From contig NZ_JAMZNK010000012.1 of the NCBI RefSeq assembly GCF_027980145.1, positions 1-64,000 of the forward strand: a stretch of 64,000 bases of DNA, read 5' to 3'. This document shows positions 1 to 8,650 of the stretch, piece by piece (the stretch's first letter is position 1; the number at the start of each line of letters is the position of its first letter). The notes beneath the pieces were generated by a model. The model was not told the origin of the DNA. It did no database searches and was given only the letters and a program-made list of their open reading frames with translations. The position numbers and the translations under genes are program-made. Source of the DNA: Flavobacterium azizsancarii. GTDB lineage: Bacteria; Bacteroidota; Bacteroidia; Flavobacteriales; Flavobacteriaceae.

Positions 1-112
1 GGGTTTAAAAATAGAAAAAAAGTTATTTCCGAAAAACATTTTGAGCTTTTAAATTTGCTCAAATATTTTTCAGAATAACTTTTCAACTTACACAGTTAGT
101 GAGACACTACCT
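1..112. mobile_element. possible insertion-sequence end
   Basis: Positions 20-46 and 57-81 form a long imperfect hairpin that could end a transcript entering from the left. Positions 89-112 contain a CTGTGTAA-type sequence (minus strand) like the termini of some IS256-family elements. Immediately beside it a short membrane-protein frame stops abruptly. I infer that an IS lies mostly outside the window and ends near 112. No transposase is visible, so the family assignment is weak. Confidence 0.3.
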
Positions 113-234
113 ATAAAATATGTATCATGAACATTAATGTCTAATGTTTCGTCAGGATTAAATGTTCCGATCAATAAAACAATTATGGAAACAAACCAGA
201 AAAGATGATAAACTTTTATTTTTTTTAAATTCAT
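88..234 (-). pseudogene. truncated small membrane protein with DINVHDTYF motif
   Basis: A 48-codon frame starts at the ATG at 232-234, encodes a hydrophobic segment at about residues 11-24, then the motif DINVHDTYF, and stops soon afterwards. The motif resembles small Flavobacteriaceae membrane proteins in which hydrophobic sequence continues after HDTYF, recalling a heme-copper oxidase subunit I signature. Here the frame runs into the putative IS end near 112, so the gene appears cut off. It lies 5 bp downstream of the broken gene at 240-1019 on the same strand and was probably cotranscribed with it. Family identity is from memory and uncertain. Confidence 0.4.
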
Positions 235-239
235 GTTTA

Positions 240-1019
240 TTACTCAATTCTCTTCACAACATTATTTAAGTCCTTAACAACTGGTTTGAAAATAATTTTA
301 TTATCAGGAAAGTCTTTTTGCATATTTTTTCTTAGCTCGACAAAAGAACTGTAAGCAACTGGATCATATGAAATTGACTCATTGCAGGATATAGATATTT
401 CGTAACTGTTATCGATTTTCTCTAAGTAGATGTATTTTGTAATAGAGTCATCAAAAAAAGTTTCTTTCGTAAAGGCCTTGGCAATTTTATTGACTTCGTT
501 TTCATTGATATTAGTTTGGTAAACAATTTCGTGATTCATTGCTCCATACGTTTTTGTTGACTCCGAAATTCTTTCGTTTGCCGCTTCACTAAAAAAGGCA
601 ATGCCAAATATTACGCCTAAAGTTACGAGACACCCAATAAGAGATATACCTACTGTTCGCCACCAATTAAACTCTTGACCGCCATTTTGAATGTGTTGGA
701 CAATATTTTTCTCCTAATATGTTTTCGTCAGATAAGCTGCTATCCCCATATAAATAAATGGAAATACAATGTTAGGAATTTTAACGTCTTCAGGAATCAT
801 AAAAATCAAGCTGAAGATGACTATTGTCGAAAGAATTGTTATAATCCATGTATTTCTTACTTTATTATAATCGCCAAAAACTTTAAAGTTTTCAGCCATA
901 AAATAACCCGCAACCAGCGGTCCTCCTAAAAAGGTCCCAACCCGAATTGCTTTTTCAGAATAAATTTTTTCTGTTGGTATTTCTTCGAATACTGATTTTT
1001 CAATTACTAATTCTTCCAT
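240..1019 (-). pseudogene. membrane protein interrupted by an in-frame amber stop
   Basis: The ATG at 1019 opens 101 codons with two hydrophobic stretches (about residues 27-45 and 55-100), ending in KTY at a TAG at 714-716. Reading continues in the same frame without another stop to 240. The continuation begins EKNIVQHIQNGG, followed by a Trp-Trp pair and a strong transmembrane segment, then a soluble C-terminal domain of about 100 residues. The first ATG after the stop (537-539) would drop the membrane segment, so a separate gene starting there is unconvincing. A CAG-to-TAG change in a protein of about 259 residues is the simplest reading. Readthrough or a base-calling error would look the same. 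I do not recognise a function. Confidence 0.6.
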
Positions 1020-1218
1020 GATTTATTACTAGTTTATTTACTGACGTTTTTTGGTCAGCAAAAGCATAAAATAAAGTAAGATATTTCGTTGAATTGGTAC
1101 TTTTGCCAAGCCTAATTACATGGCTTAATTTTTCTATTGTTGGTGGTTTTAATTCTAGAGTATAATAAAGCGAATATTTCGTCTGGTTCGTTGTTCATTT
1201 ATTTTATTAATGTAAAAT

Positions 1219-1638
1219 TCATAGCAACTCAAACAAAATATAATCTCCATGTTCAGATGGACCTCTTTCTTTTTCTATGAATCCTTTTTGTTTATAAAAG
1301 GCAACGGCTTTGGTATTATTCTCAAGACATTTTAAAGTAATAGGAAAATTGGCTTTTTCAATTGCCGCTTTAAGTAATTGGGTTCCGATGCCTTTATCAT
1401 GATATTTTTGATCGACATATAAATGATGAATAAAATTTTCGGGCAGCCAGACAGAGATAAAACCAACTACAACATTATCAAGAATAGCGACTAAAACTTC
1501 TTCGTCTTTAATTTCTGAATCAAAATCTTTCAAATGAAAACTAGAAGAATCAATCCACAAAAAAGTGGTTTGTCTTTCCTTTAAGAATAAGATTCTCAAA
1601 GCAGGAAGGTCGTTTTTTCTGATTTTAATTATTTCCAT
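1219..1638 (-). CDS. GNAT-family N-acetyltransferase
   Basis: A 139-residue single-domain GNAT acetyltransferase, the usual size for the family. The acetyl-CoA-binding motif A is visible around residues 71-95, with a YVDQKYHDKGIGTQLL segment carrying the R/Q-x-x-G-x-G/A type loop. The C-terminal NNTKAVAFYKQKGF segment is the typical motif B. The acceptor substrate cannot be deduced. It lies 38 bp downstream of the PhzF gene on the same strand and may share its transcript. Confidence 0.85.
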   Translation of the reverse strand: MEIIKIRKNDLPALRILFLKERQTTFLWIDSSSFHLKDFDSEIKDEEVLVAILDNVVVGFISVWLPENFIHHLYVDQKYHDKGIGTQLLKAAIEKANFPITLKCLENNTKAVAFYKQKGFIEKERGPSEHGDYILFELL

Positions 1639-1676
1639 TATAGTTACTTGGTCTTGTAAAATGAATAAGTGCTTGT

Positions 1677-2579
1677 TTAGATTTCTATTTCGGCTCTAAA
1701 AACAACTACGGCATCACCTTTTATCTGAATCAATGCTGGTTTGTTGTCTTCTATACTAACTTTAACTTTTATAATTCCCAAACGGTCTATTTTTTCGCCT
1801 TGTCTTCCGTTGAACTCGAATTCATTATTTTTAAAATCAGCGATTTTGTTTTGTACCAAATAACCTCCTAAAGGTCCGTTTGCATTTCCGGTAACAGGAT
1901 CTTCATTAATGCCAATTGCCGGGGCAAACATTCTGCCGTAGGTTAATATATCCTTATCGTTAGAATCGAAAGTAAAAACAAAATAACCATTACAGTTAAT
2001 CTCTTTACTTAAATGTGCTAAGTCAGCATAATTGGGAGATAAGGAATTTAGTTTTGTTCTGCTTTTGATTCCTATCATTACTTTAGAATGTCCTGTTGAA
2101 GCAATCTGAATGGGACATTTTTCGTCGATATCTGATTTTTCAAGACCTAATGCTGTGATCATTTTTTGTGTTACATCAGCATCAAATGGTGGACTAAGTT
2201 CAAAACTTCCCTGAGTCATTATAATTTGATAGTCTTCGTTTTTCTTAATTATTTCAAACGGAAGAATACCCACTTTGGTTTTGAATCGTAGAATGCAGGA
2301 ATCTAATTTTTCTTCGATTGCTTTTGCATACATGGCTGCAATTGTAGCATGTCCGCAAATTGGAACTTCGGTATTTGGGGTAAAGTATCGAATTACTCCA
2401 TCGCAATCTGTACTGTCAGGAGGGAAAAGAAATGCAGTTTCGGAATTGTTTAATTCGCGCGCAATTTGTTGCATTTGATAATCATTCAGTCCATCTGCAT
2501 TTACAACAACTCCGGCGGGATTTCCTTTGAATTTTTCTTTTGTGAAAGAATCAATTTGGTAGGTTATTAGTTTTTTCAT
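1677..2579 (-). CDS. PhzF-family isomerase/epimerase-like protein
   Basis: 300 residues, full length for the PhzF/YddE family with its duplicated diaminopimelate-epimerase fold. The N-terminal half has GNPAGVV and the conserved SETAFLF, whose Glu is the presumed general acid/base. The EVPICGHATIA segment follows, and the second half has the EDPVTGNANGPLGGY motif. Members isomerise small metabolites, but only PhzF itself has a firm role in phenazine synthesis. No phenazine genes are nearby, so a general housekeeping or detoxifying isomerase is more likely. The start is the ATG at 2577-2579. Confidence 0.85.
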   Translation of the reverse strand: MKKLITYQIDSFTKEKFKGNPAGVVVNADGLNDYQMQQIARELNNSETAFLFPPDSTDCDGVIRYFTPNTEVPICGHATIAAMYAKAIEEKLDSCILRFKTKVGILPFEIIKKNEDYQIIMTQGSFELSPPFDADVTQKMITALGLEKSDIDEKCPIQIASTGHSKVMIGIKSRTKLNSLSPNYADLAHLSKEINCNGYFVFTFDSNDKDILTYGRMFAPAIGINEDPVTGNANGPLGGYLVQNKIADFKNNEFEFNGRQGEKIDRLGIIKVKVSIEDNKPALIQIKGDAVVVFRAEIEI

Positions 2580-2774
2580 TATGATTTTAAGCGGTATAAA
2601 TAGTAATAAGATTTTTATTGATGTAATAACTGAATCATCAGCTTTTAGCCAAACGAAAATACAAATTATTATACGAAGTTTAGGTTTGGATATTATTGTT
2701 AATTGGTTCTTTTATCGTTATTGTTTTTTGCGTAATTGGGGCGATATCCTTTTGTGGCCCGGGAATACGCAAAA

Positions 2775-2806
2775 AAAATCCGACTTACTTTCATAAATCG
2801 GATTTT
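2775..2806 (-). terminator. intrinsic terminator after the ankyrin gene
   Basis: Inverted repeat AAAATCCGA...TCGGATTTT with a run of T on the minus strand, 12 bp past the stop of the gene ending at 2818. Confidence 0.75.
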
Positions 2807-2817
2807 AAATAATGTCT

Positions 2818-3564
2818 TTATAATAATGGAACTAAATGATCCCATTTGAGTTCTTGAGCAAAATCTAAAGGTGTTTTATTGTTGTGCGTTTTCGCATTTT
2901 TATCAGCACCGGATTCTAATAGTACTTCGACAATTGTACTATTTCCTGCGATGGCTTCACGGTGCAAAAAAGTATATCCAAATTCATCCTGAGCAGTTAA
3001 TTCATTAGGATTAGCTTTTATAAATTCAAGAAGACTTTCCTTCATATTCTTGCTCATAGGGTGTTCTGTAAGGTTTTCTGGCTTTTCTTTTTGTTCATAA
3101 GCAACCAGAATATCATCAAAATCCCCAAAATTTAATCCCCACGCTGCGTCATGGTCTTGTCTTTCGGTTTCGCTCATTTCTGAACGCATTGACTGTATCG
3201 TAAAACCTCCATAAGTTTTGTCTTGGGTTACAAATAACCAATCGCTAATTTGGTTTGCCGGAATCTCGACATATTCACCATTAGTAACATTAGTTAATTC
3301 GTCCGGATCATTTACCAGGATACCTTTGATTTTCTCGCCGTCAAAATTGATATCATTGATCCACATATGTTCTACCACTGTATTGCCATTTATTTCTTGT
3401 GTAAATGCCAGTTTTACGCAGGCAACGTCAAGTGCCGGAACGATTCTACGGTATTCCCAAGATAGTTCTCTCCAGAAATATTTAAAAGTTTCCTGTGCTT
3501 TTCTGAATGCGTCAATGATTTTTGGACTTTCTCCGTCGGCAAAGAATATTGGTGTATTTTCCAT
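2818..3564 (-). CDS. DUF2314 (YegJ-like) protein with ankyrin repeats
   Basis: About 248 residues in two parts. Residues 1-150 match the DUF2314/YegJ type: a WINDINFDGEKIKGILVND core followed by an ISDWLFVTQDKTYGGFT segment. Residues 170-248 form about two ankyrin repeats (FGYTFLHREAIAGNSTIVEV, then GADKNAKTHNNKTPLDFA). No signal peptide is seen, so it is probably cytoplasmic. DUF2314 proteins often occur with ankyrin or SEL1 repeats, suggesting protein contacts, but the function is unknown. The upstream codon at 3565-3567 is GTG. I use the ATG just inside it. It has its own terminator downstream. Confidence 0.75.
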   Translation of the reverse strand: MENTPIFFADGESPKIIDAFRKAQETFKYFWRELSWEYRRIVPALDVACVKLAFTQEINGNTVVEHMWINDINFDGEKIKGILVNDPDELTNVTNGEYVEIPANQISDWLFVTQDKTYGGFTIQSMRSEMSETERQDHDAAWGLNFGDFDDILVAYEQKEKPENLTEHPMSKNMKESLLEFIKANPNELTAQDEFGYTFLHREAIAGNSTIVEVLLESGADKNAKTHNNKTPLDFAQELKWDHLVPLL

Positions 3565-3696
3565 CACTTATATTTTTAGAATAATTATTTCTTTTTACGT
3601 AAATATAAATTTTTTGTCAGATAGTAAAAAGTGGACTTGTTGATTTTATGAATGTTTTAAGGAGTTGAGGTTTTATTTACAGCGTAAAAACAAAAA

Positions 3697-3724
3697 AATC
3701 CGATTTACAAAAGCAAATCGGATT
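3697..3724 (-). terminator. intrinsic terminator after the TPM gene
   Basis: AATCCGATTT paired with AAATCGGATT, with a minus-strand T run, 21 bp past the stop of the gene ending at 3746. Confidence 0.75.
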
Positions 3725-3745
3725 CTATAAAGTAGTATTTTAATT

Positions 3746-4255
3746 CTATTCCAGTTTTTTTATGATCTGCGTTACTGCATTTTCTAAACCTTTATAATAA
3801 TCGCCTTTTTTAAATTCGGGAATTGCAAAACTATTTATAATGCTTTTCGTTTCTTCCTCGGTTAGTTTATTGCGTGCCTCGTAGCTGCTCTGAATCTGGA
3901 TTTGTCTTAACTCCTTGCTTAATACAATTAGAAATGTGGGATTCAATTTCAAATTATCGGATAGATAGTTTTTCAAATTAGAAGCATACTCCGGAACAGT
4001 TGTATAAGGTTGTATGGAAGAAATCGTGACTACAATAATTTTAGTTCCTGATTTTTTTTCAGAAGATTTTAGCGTTGTATTTAAAGTGGTAATTTGGGAT
4101 GAGGTTAAGATTTTCTCGAAATCATTGAGATAATTATATGATTTTGAAAAAGTATTTTCTGTTACTGAATTTTGAAAAGTGCTTTTGTTTGACTGACCAA
4201 AAAAGGTACTTGGTAAAAGAAAAGAAATTGTAATAATGAAGAGTAGGTTTTTCAT
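3746..4255 (-). CDS. secreted TPM-domain protein
   Basis: 169 residues. An N-terminal signal peptide of about 20 residues ends near FFGQ, followed by a TPM domain (residues about 38-165) with the features KSGTKIIVVTISS and a family-typical YKGLENAVTQI C-terminus. TPM proteins are periplasmic or membrane-associated. Some have acid phosphatase activity or help photosystem or respiratory complex repair, but most are uncharacterised. This one lacks the C-terminal membrane anchor of longer relatives. It is a single gene with its own terminator. Confidence 0.75.
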   Translation of the reverse strand: MKNLLFIITISFLLPSTFFGQSNKSTFQNSVTENTFSKSYNYLNDFEKILTSSQITTLNTTLKSSEKKSGTKIIVVTISSIQPYTTVPEYASNLKNYLSDNLKLNPTFLIVLSKELRQIQIQSSYEARNKLTEEETKSIINSFAIPEFKKGDYYKGLENAVTQIIKKLE

Positions 4256-4432
4256 CTTAAAATAATTTTGGGTGCTGCAAAAATATCATTTTAATATTAT
4301 AATCTTCTTTTGTTTTAGATCAAAAGAGGAATAATTTATTTGTCTTTTTATTGGTAATACAAATAAGTTAAATCTGATGTTTTATTAGTTTGTAAAAATG
4401 TATATTATTGTAAAAATATTCCCCAAAAGTAT

Positions 4433-4789
4433 TTATTCTAAAGGCGGATATTCAATTCCTGCCTCTTTAATAAGTTTATATCCGTATTTCATAATTGTTT
4501 CAATTACAGGTATTGCTTTTTGTCCTTTTTCTGTTAATTTGTATTCTACTTTTGGAGGTACAGTGGGATAAACTTTTCTAGTAATTAGTCCTTTACTTTC
4601 AAGTTCTCTTAATTGGCTCGTAAGCATTTTGTCTGTAATATGCGGAATATCTTTTTTTAATTCGCTGAAACGTAAAATAGTGTTTTGTAATCTCCACAAT
4701 ATTGGCATTTTCCAAGTTCCGCCTATATGCGCTAAAGCAAATTCGATTGGAGTGTAATAGAGTTTTCTATCATAAAAAAAATCAGGCAT
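4433..4789 (-). CDS. HxlR-family transcriptional regulator
   Basis: 118 residues of winged-helix HxlR/MarR type. The family start HIGGTWKMPILWRL and the recognition region ITDKMLTSQLRELESKGLI are clear, followed by the wing VPPKVEYKLTEKG. HxlR proteins usually sense electrophiles, aldehydes or drugs and regulate a neighbouring gene. It is transcribed divergently from the MFS transporter at 4900, the likely target, across 110 bp that contains a direct repeat. Confidence 0.9.
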   Translation of the reverse strand: MPDFFYDRKLYYTPIEFALAHIGGTWKMPILWRLQNTILRFSELKKDIPHITDKMLTSQLRELESKGLITRKVYPTVPPKVEYKLTEKGQKAIPVIETIMKYGYKLIKEAGIEYPPLE

Positions 4790-4822
4790 TGTATAACTGT
4801 TTAAAAATCAGTTAACTTTCTT

Positions 4823-4851
4823 AAAAGTAAGTGTAGTACATAAAAGTAAGT
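4823..4851. promoter_or_regulatory. candidate HxlR operator (direct repeat)
   Basis: AAAAGTAAGT occurs at 4823-4832 and again at 4842-4851, 19 bp apart, between the divergent hxlR and MFS genes. Spacing and position fit binding by the HxlR dimer. This is inference only. Confidence 0.45.
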
Positions 4852-4899
4852 AAAGTGTAAATGATTTATTACTTCTGCAAATTTGCAAAAAATAAATTT

Positions 4900-6039
4900 A
4901 TGAAACGCACACTTTACATTTTAGCTTTAGGTACTTTCGGGATTGGAACCACAGAATTTGGAGTTATTGGAATTTTACCACAAATTGCTTCGGCTTTCTC
5001 TGTCACAATTGATAAAGCAGGATGGCTTTTAAGTTCATTTGCATTGACAGTGGCTATATTTGGCCCATTTGTAATGCTTCTGTTATCCTCAATTAATAAA
5101 AAGAAATTAATGTTGTTTGTATTGGGAATTTTTGCTATTTCAAACATTATGTCTGTATTTGCTAATAGCTTTTCGTTTTTATTAATAGCAAGAATATTGC
5201 CGGCATTTTTGCATCCGGTATTTTGGTCTATTGCTCTTGCCTTGGCAGCAAATACTTTACCTGATAATCAATCTTCAAAAGGAGTTGCCATTGTTTTTGG
5301 TGGATTTACTCTTGCCTGTGTTTTTGGGATTCCTCTGGCAACATTTATGGCAACATTATTTAATTGGCAATCGTCTTTTATACTATGTGCTATTATTAAT
5401 GTTTTATCTTTTATTGGGGTATTACTTTTTTTACCATCAACTCTAATTGTTGAAAAACAAACGATTGGATCGCAAAGTAAAATTCTTAAAAAGCCTGTAT
5501 TCTGGATAAATTTTATTTTATCATTTTTAATGATAGCCGCAATGTATTCTATATACGGCTATATGGCAGATTTTTTGGGTAAAATTACCGGAATGAATGG
5601 AATGCAGATTAGTTATACATTATTAATTTTTGGGATAAGCGGAGTTGGAGGTAATTGGCTGGCAGGAAGATTTTTGAGTAAAAATGTTTTGACGACTATT
5701 TTAGTCTTTATAATAGCGCTATTAATTGTTCATGTTTTGTTGTTTTTTTATGGATTTTACTATATTCCTATGTTATTGCTGGTAATGGTATGGGGTTTTG
5801 TACATACATCAGGATTTTTAATAAGCAATGTAAACCTGACTTCATCGGCGCCGGAATCTGCGGAATTTATTAATAGCATTTTTACCACATGCGGAAATTC
5901 TGCTGTAACGTTTGGTACGTTGTTAGGAGGATATTTTATATATCATTTTGAGATAAAGTATATTATTTGGTCAAGTGTTATTCTACTTGTAACTGCTTTA
6001 ATTTTTTGGTTTTTAAAAAGGTTTAGTAGTTTTAAATAA
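4900..6039 (+). CDS. MFS transporter, AraJ/YdhP-like efflux
   Basis: 379 residues with about 12 transmembrane segments. The N-terminal signature LGTFGIGTTEFGVIGILPQIA is typical of the AraJ/YdhP/PbuE efflux branch of the major facilitator superfamily. An upstream ATG at 4861 would add 13 polar residues before the first helix. The start at 4900 matches the family better. Divergence from an HxlR regulator suggests inducible export of a drug-like or small toxic compound. The substrate is unknown. Confidence 0.85.
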   Translation: MKRTLYILALGTFGIGTTEFGVIGILPQIASAFSVTIDKAGWLLSSFALTVAIFGPFVMLLLSSINKKKLMLFVLGIFAISNIMSVFANSFSFLLIARILPAFLHPVFWSIALALAANTLPDNQSSKGVAIVFGGFTLACVFGIPLATFMATLFNWQSSFILCAIINVLSFIGVLLFLPSTLIVEKQTIGSQSKILKKPVFWINFILSFLMIAAMYSIYGYMADFLGKITGMNGMQISYTLLIFGISGVGGNWLAGRFLSKNVLTTILVFIIALLIVHVLLFFYGFYYIPMLLLVMVWGFVHTSGFLISNVNLTSSAPESAEFINSIFTTCGNSAVTFGTLLGGYFIYHFEIKYIIWSSVILLVTALIFWFLKRFSSFK

Positions 6040-6120
6040 AATCTTTTATAACGATCATTTGTGTTTATTAAGCGAAATAAAATTGGAAAAATGATTTGCA
6101 AACGCCTTTATAAACATAAA

Positions 6121-6153
6121 AAAATCCGACTTGCTTTCGCAAATCGGATTTTT
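6121..6153. terminator. bidirectional terminator between MFS and lpdA genes
   Basis: AAAATCCGA...TCGGATTTT stem flanked by A and T runs, between convergent gene ends at 6039 and 6192. Nearly the same stem as the terminators at 2775 and 3697. Confidence 0.75.
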
Positions 6154-6191
6154 AAATTGAAAATTATATATAACCGTAAAACGGTATGTTT

Positions 6192-7580
6192 TTACAAGTG
6201 AATTACTTCGCCGTAAGCATCAGCAACAGCCTCCATAACAGCCTCGCTCATTGTTGGGTGAGGGTGAATAGATTTAAGGATTTCATGACCTGTAGTTTCT
6301 AGTTTACGGGCTACAACTGCTTCAGCAATCATATCTGTAACACCAGCACCAATCATGTGGCATCCTAACCATTCTCCGTATTTTGCATCAAAGATTACTT
6401 TTACGAATCCGTCAGCAGCACCGGCAGCTTTTGCTTTTCCAGAAGCTGAGAATGGGAATTTACCAATTTTTAATTCGTATCCTTTTTCTTTAGCTTGTTT
6501 CTCTGTTAAACCTACAGAAGCGATTTCTGGAGTTGCATAAGTACAACCAGGAACGTTTCCGTAATCGATTGGGTCTACGTGTAAACCAGCAATTTTTTCA
6601 ACACAGTTAATTCCTTCCGCCGAAGCTACGTGAGCTAAAGCTTGACCCGGAGTAACATCTCCAATTGCGTAGTATCCAGGAATATTAGTTTGGTTATAAG
6701 CGTTTACTAAGATTTTATCTCTGTCAACAGCGATTCCAACTTCTTCTAAACCTATGTTTTCAATGTTAGTTTTGATTCCAACTGCAGAAAGTACGATATC
6801 AGCTTCAAGGATTTCTTCTCCTTTAGCCGTTTTTACAGTTGCTTTTACTCCAGTTCCGGTAGTATCAATTTTCTCAACAGATGAGTTGGTCATGATTTTT
6901 ACACCTGCTTTTTTCATAGAACGCTCCATTTGTTTAGAGATATCCTCGTCTTCAACAGGAACGATATTTGGCATAAATTCTACAATAGTAACATCAGTTC
7001 CCATAGAGTTGTAGAAATGTGCAAATTCAACTCCAATAGCTCCAGAACCTACAATGATCATAGATTTTGGTTGTGTTGGTAATGTCATTGCCTGACGGTA
7101 ACCAATTACTTTTACACCATCTTGTGGTAAGTTTGGTAACTCACGAGAGCGAGCTCCGGTTGCGATGATAATGTGATCAGCGCTATATTCAGTAACTTTA
7201 TTGTCTTTATCAGTAACGTCAAGTTTTTTTCCTGGTTTTAGTTTTCCAAAACCTTCGATAACGTCAATTTTATTCTTTTTCATTAAGAATTGAACCCCCT
7301 TGCTCATTCCGTCAGCAACGTCACGGCTGCGTTGCACTACTGCAGGGAAATCTTTATCAAATTCAGAAACCTTCAATCCGTAGTCAGAAGCGTGTTTTAA
7401 GTAATCAAAAACCTGAGCTGATTTTAGTAATGCTTTTGTTGGGATACAACCCCAGTTTAAACATACACCACCTAAGTTCTCTTTTTCAACTACAGCTACT
7501 TTAAAGCCTAATTGTGAAGCTCTAATAGCTGTTACATATCCGCCAGGACCACTTCCTAAAACAATAATGTCGTATTTCAT
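6192..7580 (-). CDS. lpdA: dihydrolipoyl dehydrogenase
   Basis: 462 residues, full-length E3 flavoprotein. It reoxidises dihydrolipoamide in the 2-oxoacid dehydrogenase and glycine cleavage complexes, using FAD and NAD+. Visible parts are the FAD-binding GSGPGGY at residues 9-15, the redox disulfide in GGVCLNWGCIPTK (Cys40, Cys45), the NAD-binding GSGAIGVEFA near residues 180-190, and the C-terminal His441/Glu446 pair in HPTMSE. It stands alone here, without E1 or E2 genes, as is common in this group. Confidence 0.95.
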   Translation of the reverse strand: MKYDIIVLGSGPGGYVTAIRASQLGFKVAVVEKENLGGVCLNWGCIPTKALLKSAQVFDYLKHASDYGLKVSEFDKDFPAVVQRSRDVADGMSKGVQFLMKKNKIDVIEGFGKLKPGKKLDVTDKDNKVTEYSADHIIIATGARSRELPNLPQDGVKVIGYRQAMTLPTQPKSMIIVGSGAIGVEFAHFYNSMGTDVTIVEFMPNIVPVEDEDISKQMERSMKKAGVKIMTNSSVEKIDTTGTGVKATVKTAKGEEILEADIVLSAVGIKTNIENIGLEEVGIAVDRDKILVNAYNQTNIPGYYAIGDVTPGQALAHVASAEGINCVEKIAGLHVDPIDYGNVPGCTYATPEIASVGLTEKQAKEKGYELKIGKFPFSASGKAKAAGAADGFVKVIFDAKYGEWLGCHMIGAGVTDMIAEAVVARKLETTGHEILKSIHPHPTMSEAVMEAVADAYGEVIHL

Positions 7581-7923
7581 TTTTTTGGTTTTTAGTATTT
7601 ATTACCGAAAAATGAAGTTTATTCCGAAACTCATTTTTCGATTTATTCTTTTGTTATTTGTGATTGCGAATTTAAGGAATTATTTTAAAAAACACTTGAA
7701 ATTTTATTTTTACCCACACTGATTTTGATCTTTTCACAGAGATAGGTCAGAATGTTAATTGTAAATTGTGAATTCTGAACTGAAAAAACAGATTTAGAAA
7801 CGAAGTCTCAAATTAAATTGTTTGTCAAAATAAACAAAGTCGAAGTCTTTTCGTGTTGAAAAACTTCGACTTTGTTAAGTGTGATAGTAAGAGAATTAAT
7901 AATTCACAATTTATAACTTATAA
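7581..7923. other. 343-bp intergenic region with palindromic sequence
   Basis: No credible gene. A strong stem at 7833-7876 (AACAAAGTCGAAGT with its complement) may end transcription from the gene stopping at 7924. Sequence near 7754-7776 (TTAATTGTAAATTGTGAATT) recurs inverted near 7895-7924, making a larger palindromic unit of the repeat type common between genes in this window. Confidence 0.6.
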
Positions 7924-8520
7924 TTAAACTTTAATATGTCCCCAGTTTTCACCACTGGCAATTCGTCTTATTTGCATTTCGCTCACGCCAAATTGTTTGG
8001 CGATCATTTTAAGACGTGTTTTTTGTTCAGGTCTGGCCAGGATTTTCTTGATTAACATTACTTTGGTAGTTGTTAATTTTCTTCCGTCGGCTTTTAAGTT
8101 GTGCTCGATCAGATTCTTTTTTGCCTGAATAACGCGCGGGCTTTTACGACTGTGCGCCATCATTTCGGCTTTTGTAGCCCAACGTAAATTATTTACATCA
8201 TCATTACTTCGGTTGTAATCTAAATGAAGTACATAAGTTTGTTCTTCTGAAGCTTTTGGAATGAAATAATGGGCAACTAATTTGTATAAAAAAAGATATT
8301 TATTGACAATTTTGTCGTCATTTTTAACCTTAAATCTAAAGGTTGGATATCCATCACTTAGACCGCCTTTTAAAAGACGTCCGTTTTGAATTTCATCCGT
8401 AAAGCTTATAAGTCGGCCTTTGTTTGAAATTGCATATCTAAGTTGTAATGAGGCGTTTATTTCTATTTCTTTGAATTCTTCGTTTGGATAAAATCTATTT
8501 TGTGGCATTTTCTTTTGCAT
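7924..8520 (-). CDS. NUMOD4/HNH-type endonuclease-like protein
   Basis: 198 residues from the ATG at 8518-8520. The open frame extends 11 codons further, but only to a TTG. The N-terminal half resembles NUMOD4 plus HNH proteins: an YAISNKGRLIS strand, then LHLDYNRSNDDVNNLRWAT, which is the usual H-x-D-x-N-x-x-N-x-NLRW signature. The C-terminal 45 residues look like a helix-turn-helix (MIAKQFGVSEMQIRRIASG). Such proteins are widespread single genes in Flavobacteriia. No intron or homing context is visible, so DNA binding or nicking is plausible but its purpose is unknown. Confidence 0.65.
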   Translation of the reverse strand: MQKKMPQNRFYPNEEFKEIEINASLQLRYAISNKGRLISFTDEIQNGRLLKGGLSDGYPTFRFKVKNDDKIVNKYLFLYKLVAHYFIPKASEEQTYVLHLDYNRSNDDVNNLRWATKAEMMAHSRKSPRVIQAKKNLIEHNLKADGRKLTTTKVMLIKKILARPEQKTRLKMIAKQFGVSEMQIRRIASGENWGHIKV

Positions 8521-8650
8521 TTGAATTTTGTCTCTCAAAGATAAATAATTCAAAAACTATAACAATTACATAATTTCGCTCAGATATTACATTTATGATT
8601 CCTATAACGCTTATTTAACTTTTTTAAGAATTTTTTTAGCATTTCAAAAT

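Noticed and set aside
1020-1218. small gene in the gap before GNAT
   Set aside because: A 28-codon minus-strand frame exists, but with no conserved feature or plausible coupling.
2581-2796. 71-codon plus-strand open frame between PhzF and the ankyrin gene
   Set aside because: Begins in the PhzF promoter region, ends in a terminator hairpin and shows no recognisable domain.
7924-8520. homing endonuclease inside an intron
   Set aside because: The flanking genes are intact and separate, with no split gene around it.
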